Below, in pieces: positions 1 to 9,600 of a DNA stretch of 64,000 nucleotides. The position numbers and the translations under genes are program-made. The stretch lies in the NCBI RefSeq assembly GCF_003369915.1, contig NC_046675.1, forward strand, positions 5,952,001 to 6,016,000. The letters run 5' to 3'. How positions within the stretch are numbered: the first letter of the stretch is position 1; each line of letters opens with the position of its first letter. Source of the stretch: Drosophila miranda. Its lineage: Eukaryota > Arthropoda > Insecta > Diptera > Drosophilidae. The notes under the pieces are model-generated. The model was given only the letters and a program-made list of their open reading frames with translations, did not search any database and was not told where the DNA came from.

Positions 1-81
1 TCCGAGGTTCGACGGTTTGATTATTGTGTTCTCTCTTCTCTTGACCATGCTTTATTAAATGCCAATTAAGTTAAGTTTCCA

Positions 82-443
82 TTATGCCATATCTGAATGC
101 AACTCGTCAAAACATGCGTCACACATCCAATTGGCCCCTGGGCAAGCATCGCAGTAGGTTCTGACCCTTAAGAGTCCCTGTTTACCCTTCTTCAGGCAAT
201 TGACGCACTTGCCCTTCATCCGTGGCACTCCCACCAATACAAAGTTATGGTTGTTGGCCGATGTGCTCAAGATATTGGCCTTGTTTTTCAGGTCTATCAG
301 CTTTTGCATTTGCGGCAGCACTTTGGGGCTGTTCTCCTTTGGTGTCATCGTACGAATTGTTGGGAATGTTAGAACTTTTGTGCCTTTCTGGACTACTTCA
401 AGCCTAGGGCGGGGCAGCGACTTCTTAGTGGGCAAACGCGATG
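82..443 (-). CDS. mod(mdg4): mod(mdg4) alternative terminal exon 1, PiggyBac-type zinc ribbon
   Basis: Alternative 3' coding exon of the BTB chromatin protein Mod(mdg4). An acceptor (TTTTCCATTGCAG) puts the exon start at 443. Its first two bases complete the codon left open by the common exons (G|CA), so the isoform would be about 523 residues. The exon-specific tail is about 120 residues. It has no FLYWCH finger. Its end carries CVNC, then RVRTYCDAC, then MCDACFDELH, a CxxC...CxxC...CxxCF..H arrangement like the C-terminal zinc ribbon of PiggyBac-derived transposases. In mod(mdg4) the terminal exon sets which partners and chromatin sites the isoform chooses. The exon call is firm from phase and splice site; the zinc-ribbon homology is read by eye. 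Confidence 0.75.
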
Positions 444-612
444 CTGCAATGGAAAAATGTTAAAGAGTGAGTTAAGAAAATTGTAAAAACAAACAATTTA
501 GCATAGAATATGCGAATAAAATGAGAAGCTGTCTTCGAAGCTTTTTTTTACATTAATGTTTATTTAAATCAATTATCCTAAAGGCTTTGAGAAGTTAAAA
601 GAACTCTGTTCT

Positions 613-857
613 CTAAGGAATTAGACTACTATTGAAAACTCTTGGCACAAACGTCTTAACATGGCTTGGCGGCTCATGGTTATGTGAACCATGCTGAAGC
701 ACTATAGCCTTTTGCTTGGTGGTCAATCGTGCGGAGCATTGCAGCTTCCTATACATTGAACACCGCCAAAAAGCCAGAAACTTAACTGAATTCTTGGCGT
801 TGCAGCTGTAGGTGTACCCTTCGTGGACTAGCTGCCCTCGATAGGTGTAGATGAGCA
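613..857 (-). CDS. mod(mdg4): mod(mdg4) alternative terminal exon 2, FLYWCH finger
   Basis: Second alternative terminal exon. The acceptor CTTTTTGCAG places the start at 857, and the exon joins the common part in phase (G|TG), giving a predicted isoform of about 484 residues. The roughly 80-residue tail is one FLYWCH-type C2H2 finger. GYTYSCN leads in, FWRCS and LQCSARL give the Trp/Cys core, and SHNHEP gives the His pair. In this family the finger mediates isoform-specific protein contacts; Su(Hw) is the known partner of isoform 67.2. Which named D. melanogaster isoform this matches cannot be told from the sequence alone. Confidence 0.85.
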
Positions 858-1039
858 CTGCAAAAAGAAGAAATCAATACCATTAGTGAGTTGTATAGCG
901 GGTCACACTTGCATACGGCTTGGACTGCAAGATATGGGCGGCTGTTCAGTCACATTAATTTTTATCTTTATTTTACTTAATTACTTAGTAACTATATTGC
1001 ACTGCTGAGACCAGGTGGACTGCTGCTAGACTACCCAAC

Positions 1040-1476
1040 TTAATCGTGAATGAGCATCAGAGAGGCGTGCATCAGCTCATGGTCCGTCAGCTCCAACGTT
1101 CCCGCATCGCCGACCAATTGCTGCTGCCCCATTAGCGCCTGTTGCTGCTGCTGGTGTATCGGGAGCTGCGTTATGCTCTGCGAGCGGGCTAGCTTCCGAG
1201 CCGAGGTGGCTACCGCAAGACGATTCCGTTGCACAATCTTGTCGATCTTCTCCGTGTGCGGCATGTGGTTGTGCAGGCCACCAGTTATGTTCTTCAGCTT
1301 GCCATTTTCAAGGACACAGCGAGAGCGACAGCGCTGATCGTGTTTCTTCTTTGAGTAGTTGTGGCAGCGCCAGTACTCCTTGTTGCTCTTTCGGCTGTGG
1401 CAGTTGTACATGAAGCCATTCAGGACCAGGCAGGGCGTCGACCAAGGACTCTCGATGAAGACCAGCTCCGCGCCAT
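1040..1476 (-). CDS. mod(mdg4): mod(mdg4) alternative terminal exon 3, FLYWCH finger plus Gln-rich tail
   Basis: Third alternative terminal exon. Acceptor TCATCCACAG gives the start at 1476 and the same phase as its neighbours (G|AT), for a predicted isoform of about 548 residues. The tail begins with [11 protein letters not shown] and runs into a FLYWCH finger ([22 protein letters not shown]). It then continues about 70 residues with a basic stretch, a Gln run ([13 protein letters not shown]) and an acidic or hydrophobic end. The open frame extends upstream of the first in-frame ATG as far as the acceptor, as expected for an internal-acceptor terminal exon and not for an independent gene. 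Confidence 0.85.
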
Positions 1477-1683
1477 CTGTGGATGAAGACGTGAAGACTG
1501 CAGTTAGTGTCGGTAGCGAAGCAATGGGGGGATTAATAGTAAGGTGCGTGACTTAGGACAGAAGTGACCAGACTAGCCCTTTGTTGTGGATTCAATTTAT
1601 TAGATGGTTAGATACGAACGCGAATACAAGTGATCTTAAACTATGTCGAGAATAATACCAGAGCTTAGGTGGTACGTTAGCTT

Positions 1684-2204
1684 CTAAAGTCCCTTAGTCT
1701 TGAGCAGCTGCCGGTGCTGCAGAGGCTTGACCATCTCCACTACTTCCTCAGTGATATGCTGCTGCTCCTCCTCGTCCACTGCTTCGGCCACAGCCTCGGC
1801 CAGTGCCTGCATTTCGATTTGCGTCGCCTCGGAGGCAGGCAGAAATAGCTTGCACTCCTTGCCATCTTTGGCTGTCATGATGCTGATGTTGCTGCTGTTC
1901 AGGTATTGGGATATCTTTGGGTTCGATGTACATATCTCAATGTACTCTTCCAGCTCCTCCTCAACTTTGTACAGTTGCCGCTGCCCGATGCGCACCGCAT
2001 GCGACTCGTGGTTGTGCAGGCGTCGTGCATCGACGAATTCGCCATTCTTTGTGATGACCACCGCCTTGCAGCGGTGCTTGAGTACGTCTGCACAGCGCCA
2101 GGTGGTCTGGCCATTGGCCTGAGTAAGTTTCTTGTTATAGATGTAGTCCCTGTACACTAGCTGGGCGTTCTTCTTCTGGCTGCGTATAAACTTGATAATT
2201 CCGT
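1684..2204 (-). CDS. mod(mdg4): mod(mdg4) alternative terminal exon 4, FLYWCH finger plus acidic tail
   Basis: Fourth alternative terminal exon and the closest to the common exons. Acceptor CTCAAATCGCAG sets the start at 2204 in the shared phase (G|AC), for a predicted isoform of about 576 residues. It opens with GIIKFIRSQKK. The finger follows: YIYNKK, TTWRCAD, HRCKAVV and RLHNHES. The tail is about 100 residues long and strongly acidic (EEELEEYIEI, then EAVAEAVDEEEQQ), unlike the basic tails of its neighbours. Four bases past the stop is a sequence that recurs almost exactly at 2320-2337. Confidence 0.85.
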
Positions 2205-2359
2205 CTGCGATTTGAGCGTGCCATGGCAATAACAAGAAGATGACAAGAGGTAAAGAAAAGAGTAAGTAGACGCAATATAGAGTTAGCTAAACATAACTCG
2301 GATTACTAATAAAGAGACGGCTTAGGCGGTACGTTAGACACGGCGAAATAAAACAACTA

Positions 2360-2572
2360 TTGTTTAGACTTTGGCTGAAAGCAATTTATTCGCAGATAAA
2401 GAACCGCATGACCCACGAAGAGCTCGCATACTTACGGAGGAGTGTATCTCCACATTTATCCACTTACAGTAGCATATTAACAACTATATTTACACCGGGA
2501 TCAAAGCACAAGTTCACCAAAGAAAATTATCAGAAACGCTACTGGAAACGGCTGGTAGTTCGGAAAAACTGA
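2360..2572 (+). pseudogene. open stretch of unknown origin inside the mod(mdg4) intron
   Basis: A 70-codon plus-strand open stretch that begins without an ATG. It includes the segments MTHEELAYLRRS and KENYQKRYWKRLVV. A stop follows at about 2570. In a shifted frame a further peptide-like run continues (DVKELDQVKTNEKLKAIRS) to a stop near 2653. The amino-acid composition looks protein-like, and the frame break suggests a remnant. No family is recognised. It could also be a plus-strand exon of mod(mdg4), since opposite-strand exons are known for the gene, but no acceptor gives the right phase with a long frame. Confidence 0.25.
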
Positions 2573-3402
2573 GTAATTGCTTGATGTCAAGGAACTGGAC
2601 CAGGTAAAAACCAACGAGAAACTAAAAGCCATACGCAGTCCACCACTGTGTTAAGCATGACTATTTATTAAAACACATCCGTTTTTATTGCTCATTACAC
2701 TTATTGCACAGCGTCGCGTCTGCTTCTTCTTTTTCATTCTTTTTTTTTTACATTTAATTGTTATGTATTTCTATAGAGGTGGCAAATGCGTGAATTTGTA
2801 TCGAATTATATACGATATATCGTGTTGATAGGCGGCGTCGCTTGAAATTAACCCATTTGGGGTATATTTTTGTTGTTGTGAAAAACAGTAAAAAGTTGTT
2901 TAAAAGAGCATTTTGGTATTTAAATACTCATCCCATACCTCAGGTATTCGTGCAAGCACACTAAAATTTGAAATTTTTAAATTTTAAATACACTAGTGCC
3001 GAGTTTTTTTTTACAAAGGATATATGTACATAGGGGGACTGGTGCTGGCAAAAAGTTTAGTTGTGGTTGCAGTTGCTCGATTTTCCGAATATTTTAGACC
3101 TGTTCTGCCTTGGCTGAGGGAAAAGGAGCAAATATAGATCCGTACACCAAATTCTTTAAGCATCAACCATATTAATAGTTTGAGTTAACTCAACAATCGA
3201 TAGGTAACAGCGCAAATATCCTAATGTAATCTAAAAACATCGCTGTCTGCAATGTAAACCCAAAACATCGATGTTTTCCCCAGCTCTAGCACACATACAG
3301 ATGTTCACACACCAGTCGTTTGATAAAAGATAAAGATCCAATCTATTCAAGATACAGATCGAATTCTGATGTCAACATAACGAACTTTTGCGTTGTCAAC
3401 TA

Positions 3403-4031
3403 ATGCTTAGATACGAAGGAAGACAGCTCTACAATAAGGTGTACCGTACGGGGAGCAGGATGAGCACCCACGACTGGATCGTCTTGTGCTCCTTAATAGC
3501 CTGAAATTCGCCGTCTGTTTCAATGGCAAAAAAGTCGACGAATACGATTCTGTTCGACACCGCCGACTGTGATTCTACCGCAACTACACGAATAGTTTAT
3601 TGGGCATCATACGAAAACAACACTCTTAGGGATGATCTGTCTGTTATCAAAGTGGATCGCTACCCTTCCGTCTTTGTTCATACTATTTGCATGCCGTAGG
3701 AAACGTCCAATGAGTTTTATTACAGCAAACGTGGAAATGGGCAAGAGTATACACAGTCGCCGCACATCAGCGAAACCCTGGTTTTGTGTGCTTTCATACC
3801 CGAAAATCACCGAGCGTCATTCAAGGAACGAAACTGCAGCCTGGATCGGCTTTGATAGGCGTTCGTGTGGTGAAAGGTGTGCCAACACATTACTGCCTTA
3901 TCTGTAATTTAGTGGGCGGATTCGATCTGTCCTTATCAGCGCCATACCTGCTTATGTTTACAGCTCCATGTACGAATTTAATTTGGGGCAAGCACTACAA
4001 CGCTTTTGGCCGTGCACTATACAATTCCTGA
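3403..4031 (+). pseudogene. decayed coding sequence, possibly a trypsin-like serine protease
   Basis: Plus-strand open stretches in different frames follow one another with stops between them. MLRYEGRQLYNKVYRTG runs to a TGA at 3502. A shifted-frame run holds LNSLKFAVCFNGKKVDEY. DDLSVIKVDRYPSVFVHTI(CMP) runs to a TAG near 3701. Another frame, to 4031, has no recognised motif. The order of a TAAHCF-like segment followed by DLSVIKVDR...ICMP resembles the His and Asp blocks of chymotrypsin-fold proteases (...DIALLKLDR...PICLP). The resemblance is faint; the catalytic His and the GDSGGP block are not recognisable. It lies inside the mod(mdg4) intron on the opposite strand. Confidence 0.3.
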
Positions 4032-4205
4032 TAAGCCACAACCCCTTCCCCCAATAAATTATCTGAAATTTTAAAGTAAAATATAGATATTCAAATAGTA
4101 ATATTACCATAAAACTGTAGAGCCAAACTCCGCTTGAGCTGTGGTCCAGTGGGCAGCATTCCAGGGGTTTGAGATCGTCTTGACGCCGCATTTAAATTCA
4201 ACACT

Positions 4206-4218
4206 CTACTCACCTTTT
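4206..4218 (-). promoter_or_regulatory. donor-like U1-binding candidate in the common intron
   Basis: The minus strand reads AAAAGGTGAGTAG, a near-consensus 5' splice site about 370 bases inside the intron after the last common exon. No long exon ends here. An intronic U1-binding sequence is reported to promote mod(mdg4) trans-splicing in Drosophila; whether this is that element is inference. Confidence 0.35.
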
Positions 4219-4589
4219 CACTAATTTTTGTAACGAATCGCGGGATCTGGCGCGTTAGCGACTGCCGATCGGCCCATGTTCTTTTGCGGAGTTTAATAGA
4301 ACACAGGCATGCTTAAATACTGGCTTGTTAGGCAACGCTTAAATAAGAATCGGTCACAGATTTAAACGTGCCTATCAAACCTCAAGAAGACATGTCCCTT
4401 GCTTGCGAGCTGCTAACAGAGTAATTGTTGGGAAAATATAGACAGCTCATCGGCTGACTAAGGTTGAAGTCTGATTAGTTGTCAGATAGAACTCTTAGTT
4501 GCAATTCGCAGGCAAGTGCCACATCCACTTCCACTAATATTACTTAGATCTAATGGCGCTGGGCCGGTCAAAGTAAAAATTCAACCAAC

Positions 4590-6201
4590 CTTGAGCCTCA
4601 GTGTTGCCTGGATCCGCGCTGGTGTCGACAAACGATGAGTCGCTGTATGTCTGCGTCTTGACCACGGCCTTTGATGTTGTCGCCGTAGCACTGCTGCCGC
4701 TAGTATTGGCTGTTGCTTGCGGGCCGGTATCTTCATTTTCCGTAAAATAGCTGTCATCGTAGCGCAAGTCACCGTATGTGTCGTCCTCTACATATGTCGC
4801 ATCGCCATCACCTGCAGCATCGCCATGGTCCTCGGAATATTCAGGTTCAGCCTTTGTGGGCAATTCCATTGGGAGATCAATGTATTCAGCTTCTTCTTGC
4901 TGCTGCTGTTGTTGTTGTTGGGCTTGCTGGCGGAGCTGCTGCGGGTGGGGCTTGCTTTCGGCAGCGGACACGGTCTGCACGGTGATTTGCTGTGGCACCA
5001 GTTGCGCTGTAGACGTGGTCGCCGTCTCTGCTCCAGAGTCCAGGCGTTCAATGAAGTTGGCGGAGGCGGTGGTGGCTGTCGCCTTGGAGCGCTTCACGAC
5101 CCCAGTCAGGACACTGCGCTGGGCAGCACGCTTGTTTGTCGACACCAGCGTCGCGGTCGTTGTCGTTCCGGTCTGCATCTGCTGCGTCTGGATATGCTGC
5201 TGTGCTTGTTGTTGTACAATGGCTTGCGGTGCGGATGTTTGGATGACAATTTGGGTCGTTCCCTTGTTGTCATCGCCCAGGCCGTCATCGACGGTCTCGA
5301 TCTTGTAGCGGGCAGAGGCACGCGGCTGTTGGCGCTGAACGCGCTGGGCCGGTACGGGTTGTGGCGGTTGCTGTTGTACAATAGGTGCTGGTGCTGGTGC
5401 TGGTGGGGGGCTCGGCTCCTGCGGTGGTGGCGGAGCGGGATCATTCTGTAATTTTAGTGTTTTATTTGTTTATGAATATTTATGCTTCTGCGCGCTTTCA
5501 ATTCGCTGCCAAAAAAACAACAACCACCCACGCTTAACGCTTGGCTGTTGCCAGGCACGGCAGAGCGAGACAACAGCAACGCACACCAGGAGCATACAGC
5601 TGCCATCTCTCTCTCACGCGCACGCCTTGGGGCATTCTGTTCTGCGCGTTCGAGATATTTCTGGGTACAGTCAAGCCAACTCTTATACAGGCGTCGGCGG
5701 CCCTGTGTATGTATTGCGCGCGAAGGCACTGCGCTTGGTAGTTGTTGTTTTCTGGTACATGTACTCAATTTTGTATACTCACATCGGTCAGCCCCTTGAT
5801 TTGCAGCGACTCTGCTGTGCTAATGAACGCTGGCAGGGCATCCTGTTTCACGTTCACCTCACCGCAGTACATAAACTGGATAAGGTCCTTCAAAGCCGAA
5901 TGGCTAACGTTGTTCAAATACACTACAAAAGTGTAAAACGAACATTAATAACTTTTCCTTATGCGTCTGCGTGTGCTTGCTACTTACCGAAGGCATGGGT
6001 GTTTAGCGGCATATTAGTGAACATCTTGCGGAACAGGGGCGAGCACACCGACAAGACCAGGCGGTGGGCCTTAACAATTTGCCCCTCGGCCACCAATGAG
6101 ACGTCCACGAGATCGCCACGGATTAGAGACTCGTGAAACCCCGCAGACAGATTCGTGTTGAAGTTGTTCCAACACAAACTGAATTGCTCGTCGTCCGCCA
6201 T
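4590..6201 (-). CDS. mod(mdg4): mod(mdg4) common exons: BTB domain and Gln/acidic linker
   Basis: Constant N-terminal part (403 codons plus one base) of a BTB protein that acts at gypsy-type insulators and modifies position-effect variegation. Exons: 5988-6201 (ATG at 6201, [14 protein letters not shown]), 5783-5922 and 4590-5445. Junction phases close exactly. The BTB fold covers roughly residues 1-118 ([20 protein letters not shown], then [20 protein letters not shown]). A Pro/Gln linker follows, with a Gln-rich segment and then an acidic patch ([24 protein letters not shown]). The donor CTCAAG|GTTGGT at 4590 leaves phase 1. The four terminal exons in this window all accept that phase, and more probably lie beyond the left edge. 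In Drosophila these are joined largely by trans-splicing of separate pre-mRNAs. High similarity to D. melanogaster Mod(mdg4) makes the identity secure. Confidence 0.95.
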
Positions 6202-6513
6202 CTTGGACGTTGAAAAAATCAATACTTTTTTGTATATGCGTCCGCTGCAATGGAGAAAAAAAATGCATTAATGTTTTTTCCACATTTCTTCGTTTCTCAG
6301 TCCGATTTCAGTTAATATTTTTGTTTACAACCGCCAGCGAATACCAAAAAAGAACCGAAAATATGCAATACACCCGAAAAAACAGGGAAATTTTCAAGCG
6401 TGTGTGTATGTGTGCGAAAAAAAATGGCATCGCATCGCTGGTAGCATTTTGTGTTTGTGCTTCTCAAGCCGTTTACATTCTAACAAACACTTGCTGCTAA
6501 CTTGGCCACTCAC

Positions 6514-6630
6514 CTATTGGGTCAAAATTTTTAATAAAATAAAACTACAGAGTTAAAATTAATCTTTTTCCGAGCAAAATTCGACGGTAATTTCACGTTG
6601 TTTACCCGGGCGCAAAAATATTCTGTGTGA
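6514..6630 (-). promoter_or_regulatory. mod(mdg4): mod(mdg4) promoter and 5'-UTR exon
   Basis: On the minus strand a GGTCACAC element (6625-6632), the Drosophila Motif 1/M1BP type, is preceded by repeats of CGGTATATTT (6663-6703, the Motif 6 type). About 110 bases downstream is a donor (CCAATAG|GTGAGTGG, exon end 6514). A matching acceptor, TTTCTCCATTGCAG, starts an exon at 6244 that carries the ATG. The layout is a TATA-less housekeeping promoter, a short non-coding first exon and a roughly 270-base 5'-UTR intron. The exact start site is inferred from the motif position. Confidence 0.6.
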
Positions 6631-6639
6631 CCGCGGACT

Positions 6640-8110
6640 TATCGTTAACATAACACCATCAGAAATATACCGAAATATACCGCCTCATTTTCAAAATATA
6701 CCGTAAATATACTGACGAATTCAAGTTGTACTAAAATATTCCTCGATTTTGATCTTCCGTGGAATATTACTATCTATATAGAACATTTAGAAATGCCCAC
6801 TCAATTTCGTACGATTGATGAATCAATTCTATAGATGATTGACCTATTCGAAATACTTGCATTTATTGGATTTCTATATGATTGATGAAATTGACAGGGA
6901 GCGCGCTTGAAAAAAAGTGTGACCGCGTATTTATCGATAAGATATACCTCAAAAAGATACCAAAATATACGGTCTCATTTAAAAATATACCGTGAATATA
7001 CTGACGAATTGAAGTTCTTTTTACATATTCCTCGTTTTCTATCTTCCGTGGAATATAACTAATTAAATATAGCCCTCAGCGCTGCCCACATAATTTTATC
7101 CAATTAATGCATCAATTTTCTACACAATTGGTTAGTTTTTAGTCCTTGCTTTCATTGTATTTAATGTAAAAAAAGGTTTAAACGAAAAAGTTCAACAAAA
7201 AAAGAGTCGCCATATTGCGTGTAAGCCGTATATAGGCCTTTCTATACCCTATTTTGTTAATTTTATATGAAAGTATAAATATTGATATGAAGATAAAACG
7301 TAACTAATAAAGACCTCTTCTCAAATTGACTTTTCTTATACATATTCATGTATATGATGAGTGTTTTGTATATATATCTCGATCTTGATACCTATTCATG
7401 GTCCCTACAAGAAGACAATAAGCTTTAAAATATCGTTGAAATAATGAAAATAATATTAAATAATATTGAATTATTATAAAATATATTGAAAATGAATTGT
7501 TTTTGCCTGGGATGACAAACATATTCACAATTCTATAACATCCATTCCCCCAGGGTATGTGTGCATGGAATGGGACTCATTGTTCTGAACCGGTTATGAC
7601 GACTAATTCTTGGTTAATCTTTCTTCCGTCGAATATTCCCAGCTATATAAATCTTTTATTTTTGCCCAGATAATTTTATATGATTGCTGAAACAATTTTG
7701 ATCAAGATTAACTACTTTTAAGTACTCGAAAATCTTTTATTTTGACAAAAACACGATTTCAACAAAAATGTTCAATGTCGCAGGTTGTGACGTCAATGCT
7801 GCTGGCCCTTGCAGACTCTTTGTTGTCAACCAGGGTATGGGTGCTTGTATACCCTATTTCGTGAATATTATATAAAGATACTGTTTTTCAACCTGCTTTC
7901 AAATCTAATTAGTAAAGACCTTGTCTTAGATTGCATTTTTTTTGGTCTATTCATGCATTCGATTAGGTGTTTGTAAATAAATCCTGATCCCAGTACCAGT
8001 TCTTGGTGTCTGTAGACAGACGATGAGCTGCAAAATATCGTTTTATCTAGTTTCTGCATTAATTAGAGCCTGGAATGACACACATTTCCTCAATTCTATA
8101 TCATCCATTT
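6640..8110. repeat. tandem repeat unit 1 (about 1.48 kb, AT-rich, non-coding)
   Basis: First of two head-to-tail copies. Landmarks recur at an offset of about 1460-1490 bases: CTATCTATATAGAACATTTA (about 6771 and 8252), the segment around TATACCCTATTTTGTTAA (7242 and 8735), a similar TATACCCTATTTCGT block (7848 and 9308), and TAATAAAGACCT after each of these. The unit includes GTGTGACC, TTATCGATAA and AAATATACCG motifs near its start. No protein-coding capacity is seen. It is probably a decayed Helitron-like or other non-autonomous element; the family was not identified. Confidence 0.7.
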
Positions 8111-8149
8111 TCCCCCAGGGTATGTGTGCATGGAATTAGCAACATGTTT

Positions 8150-9600
8150 GTGTATGGAGTGAGACTCATTGCTGCTAAAGCGAACTGCGGCGAACTGCGG
8201 CGAATTCAAGTTCGATTCAAAAAACGACCAATTCTTTGTTCCGTTGAATAATACTATCTATATAGAACATTTAGCCATGCCCACTCAATTTTGTACGATT
8301 GATGAATCAATTCTATACATGATTGGCCTATTCGAAATACTTGCTTTTATTGGATTTCTATATAAAATTGAAAATTAAATTAATAGATTGATGAAATTTA
8401 CAAAAATACCATGGGAGCGCGGCGAAAACCAGTTTTTGTACAGTATGACCCTCAGAACAGCACCGAAATATACGGTCTCATTTGAAAAATATACAGAGTG
8501 GTGCGCGCCAAATCTAACTTTTTTGAATGTGAGCGACAAGGATTTAAATGTTGTCAACCGGGCCTTTATCTATGCCCACATAATTTGATACGATTGATGA
8601 ATAAATTTTCTACAAGATTGGTTAGTTTTTAATCCTTGCTTTTATTGTATTTATTGTAAAAAAAGGTTTAAACGAAAAAGTTCAACAAAAAAAGAGTCGT
8701 TATATTGCGTGTAAGCCGTAGTATAGGCCTTTGTATACCCTATTTTGTTAATTTTATATGAAAGTATAAATATTGATATGAAGATAAAACGTAACTAATA
8801 AAGACCTTTTCTTTAATTGACATTATTTAGACATATTCATGTATATGATTAGGGTCTTGTAAATATATCTCGATCCCGATACCCATTCTTGGTTTCTGTT
8901 TGAAGAAAACCTTCAAAATATCGTTGAAATACCTTTAAAACAGAAACTGACTAGTTTTGGCCTTTATTGGTGCATTAGATGACAAACATTCTCTCAGTTA
9001 TATAGTATCCATTTCCCAGGGTATGCAAAATGTTGCTCAATCCGCACAATGTTGGGGAACAGTGCTGCTCGATTTCACGGCACATGAGTCTGAAAGACAC
9101 ATTGTTGAGCTGAAAAGGGACATTGTGGCGGGGAAAAAACTCATCAGAGAAAATCCAAAAAAAGTCCCACCAAATTTGAGCGCCAAATAGAAATTGTTTG
9201 TTATTTGTTATTTTAGACATATTCATGTATATTATTAGAATCTTGTATATATATTTATCTCGGTATTTTCGGACTCATTTGGTGTCAACCAGGGTATGGG
9301 CATTTGTATACCCTATTTCGTTAACATTATATATAGATACTGTTTTTCCAAGCTGCTTTCAAACGTAATTAATAAAGACCTTGCCTTAGATTGCATATTT
9401 TGTCCTATTCATGCATTTGATTAGTTTCTTGTACATATATCCTGATCTCTGTGCCGATTCTTGGTCTCTGGAAGAAGACCACTAATTGCAATATATCGTT
9501 TAAAACAGAGACTGACTATTTTGTGCATTAATTAGAGCCTGGGATGACATTATTAATTTCACGTTATTCTATAACTAACTATTCTATGGACTTTTTGGCA
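8150..9600. repeat. tandem repeat unit 2 (about 1.48 kb)
   Basis: Second copy of the unit beginning near 6640. It diverges by substitutions and small insertions. It repeats the CATGCCCACTCAATTTTG / ACGATTGATGAATCAATT block at 8276-8310, the GGTTTAAACGAAAAAGTTC block at 8663, and the mirror blocks with TATACCCTAT at 8735 and 9308. The promoter-like AAATATACCG cluster is degenerate in this copy (8465-8500). Exact ends need an alignment. Confidence 0.65.

Larger units (their letters stand above)
2205..4589 (-). other. mod(mdg4) last common intron with donor-like motif and decayed ORFs
   Basis: This 2.4-kb span separates the last common exon from the nearest terminal exon. It holds a donor-like sequence AAAAGGTGAGTAG (minus, 4206-4218), perfect palindromes at 2812-2823 and 3262-3277, an ATCGATAG site near 3195, and plus-strand decayed coding sequence (3403-4031). 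An open stretch of unknown nature lies at 2360-2572 on plus. No further FLYWCH exon with a proper acceptor was found on either strand. Confidence 0.5.

Noticed and set aside
4717-5451. Long plus-strand open frame (244 codons) over the mod(mdg4) linker
   Set aside because: It is the antisense of Gln/Ala-coding repeats in the third common exon; the Leu/Gly/Cys-rich product is an artefact of repeat codons.
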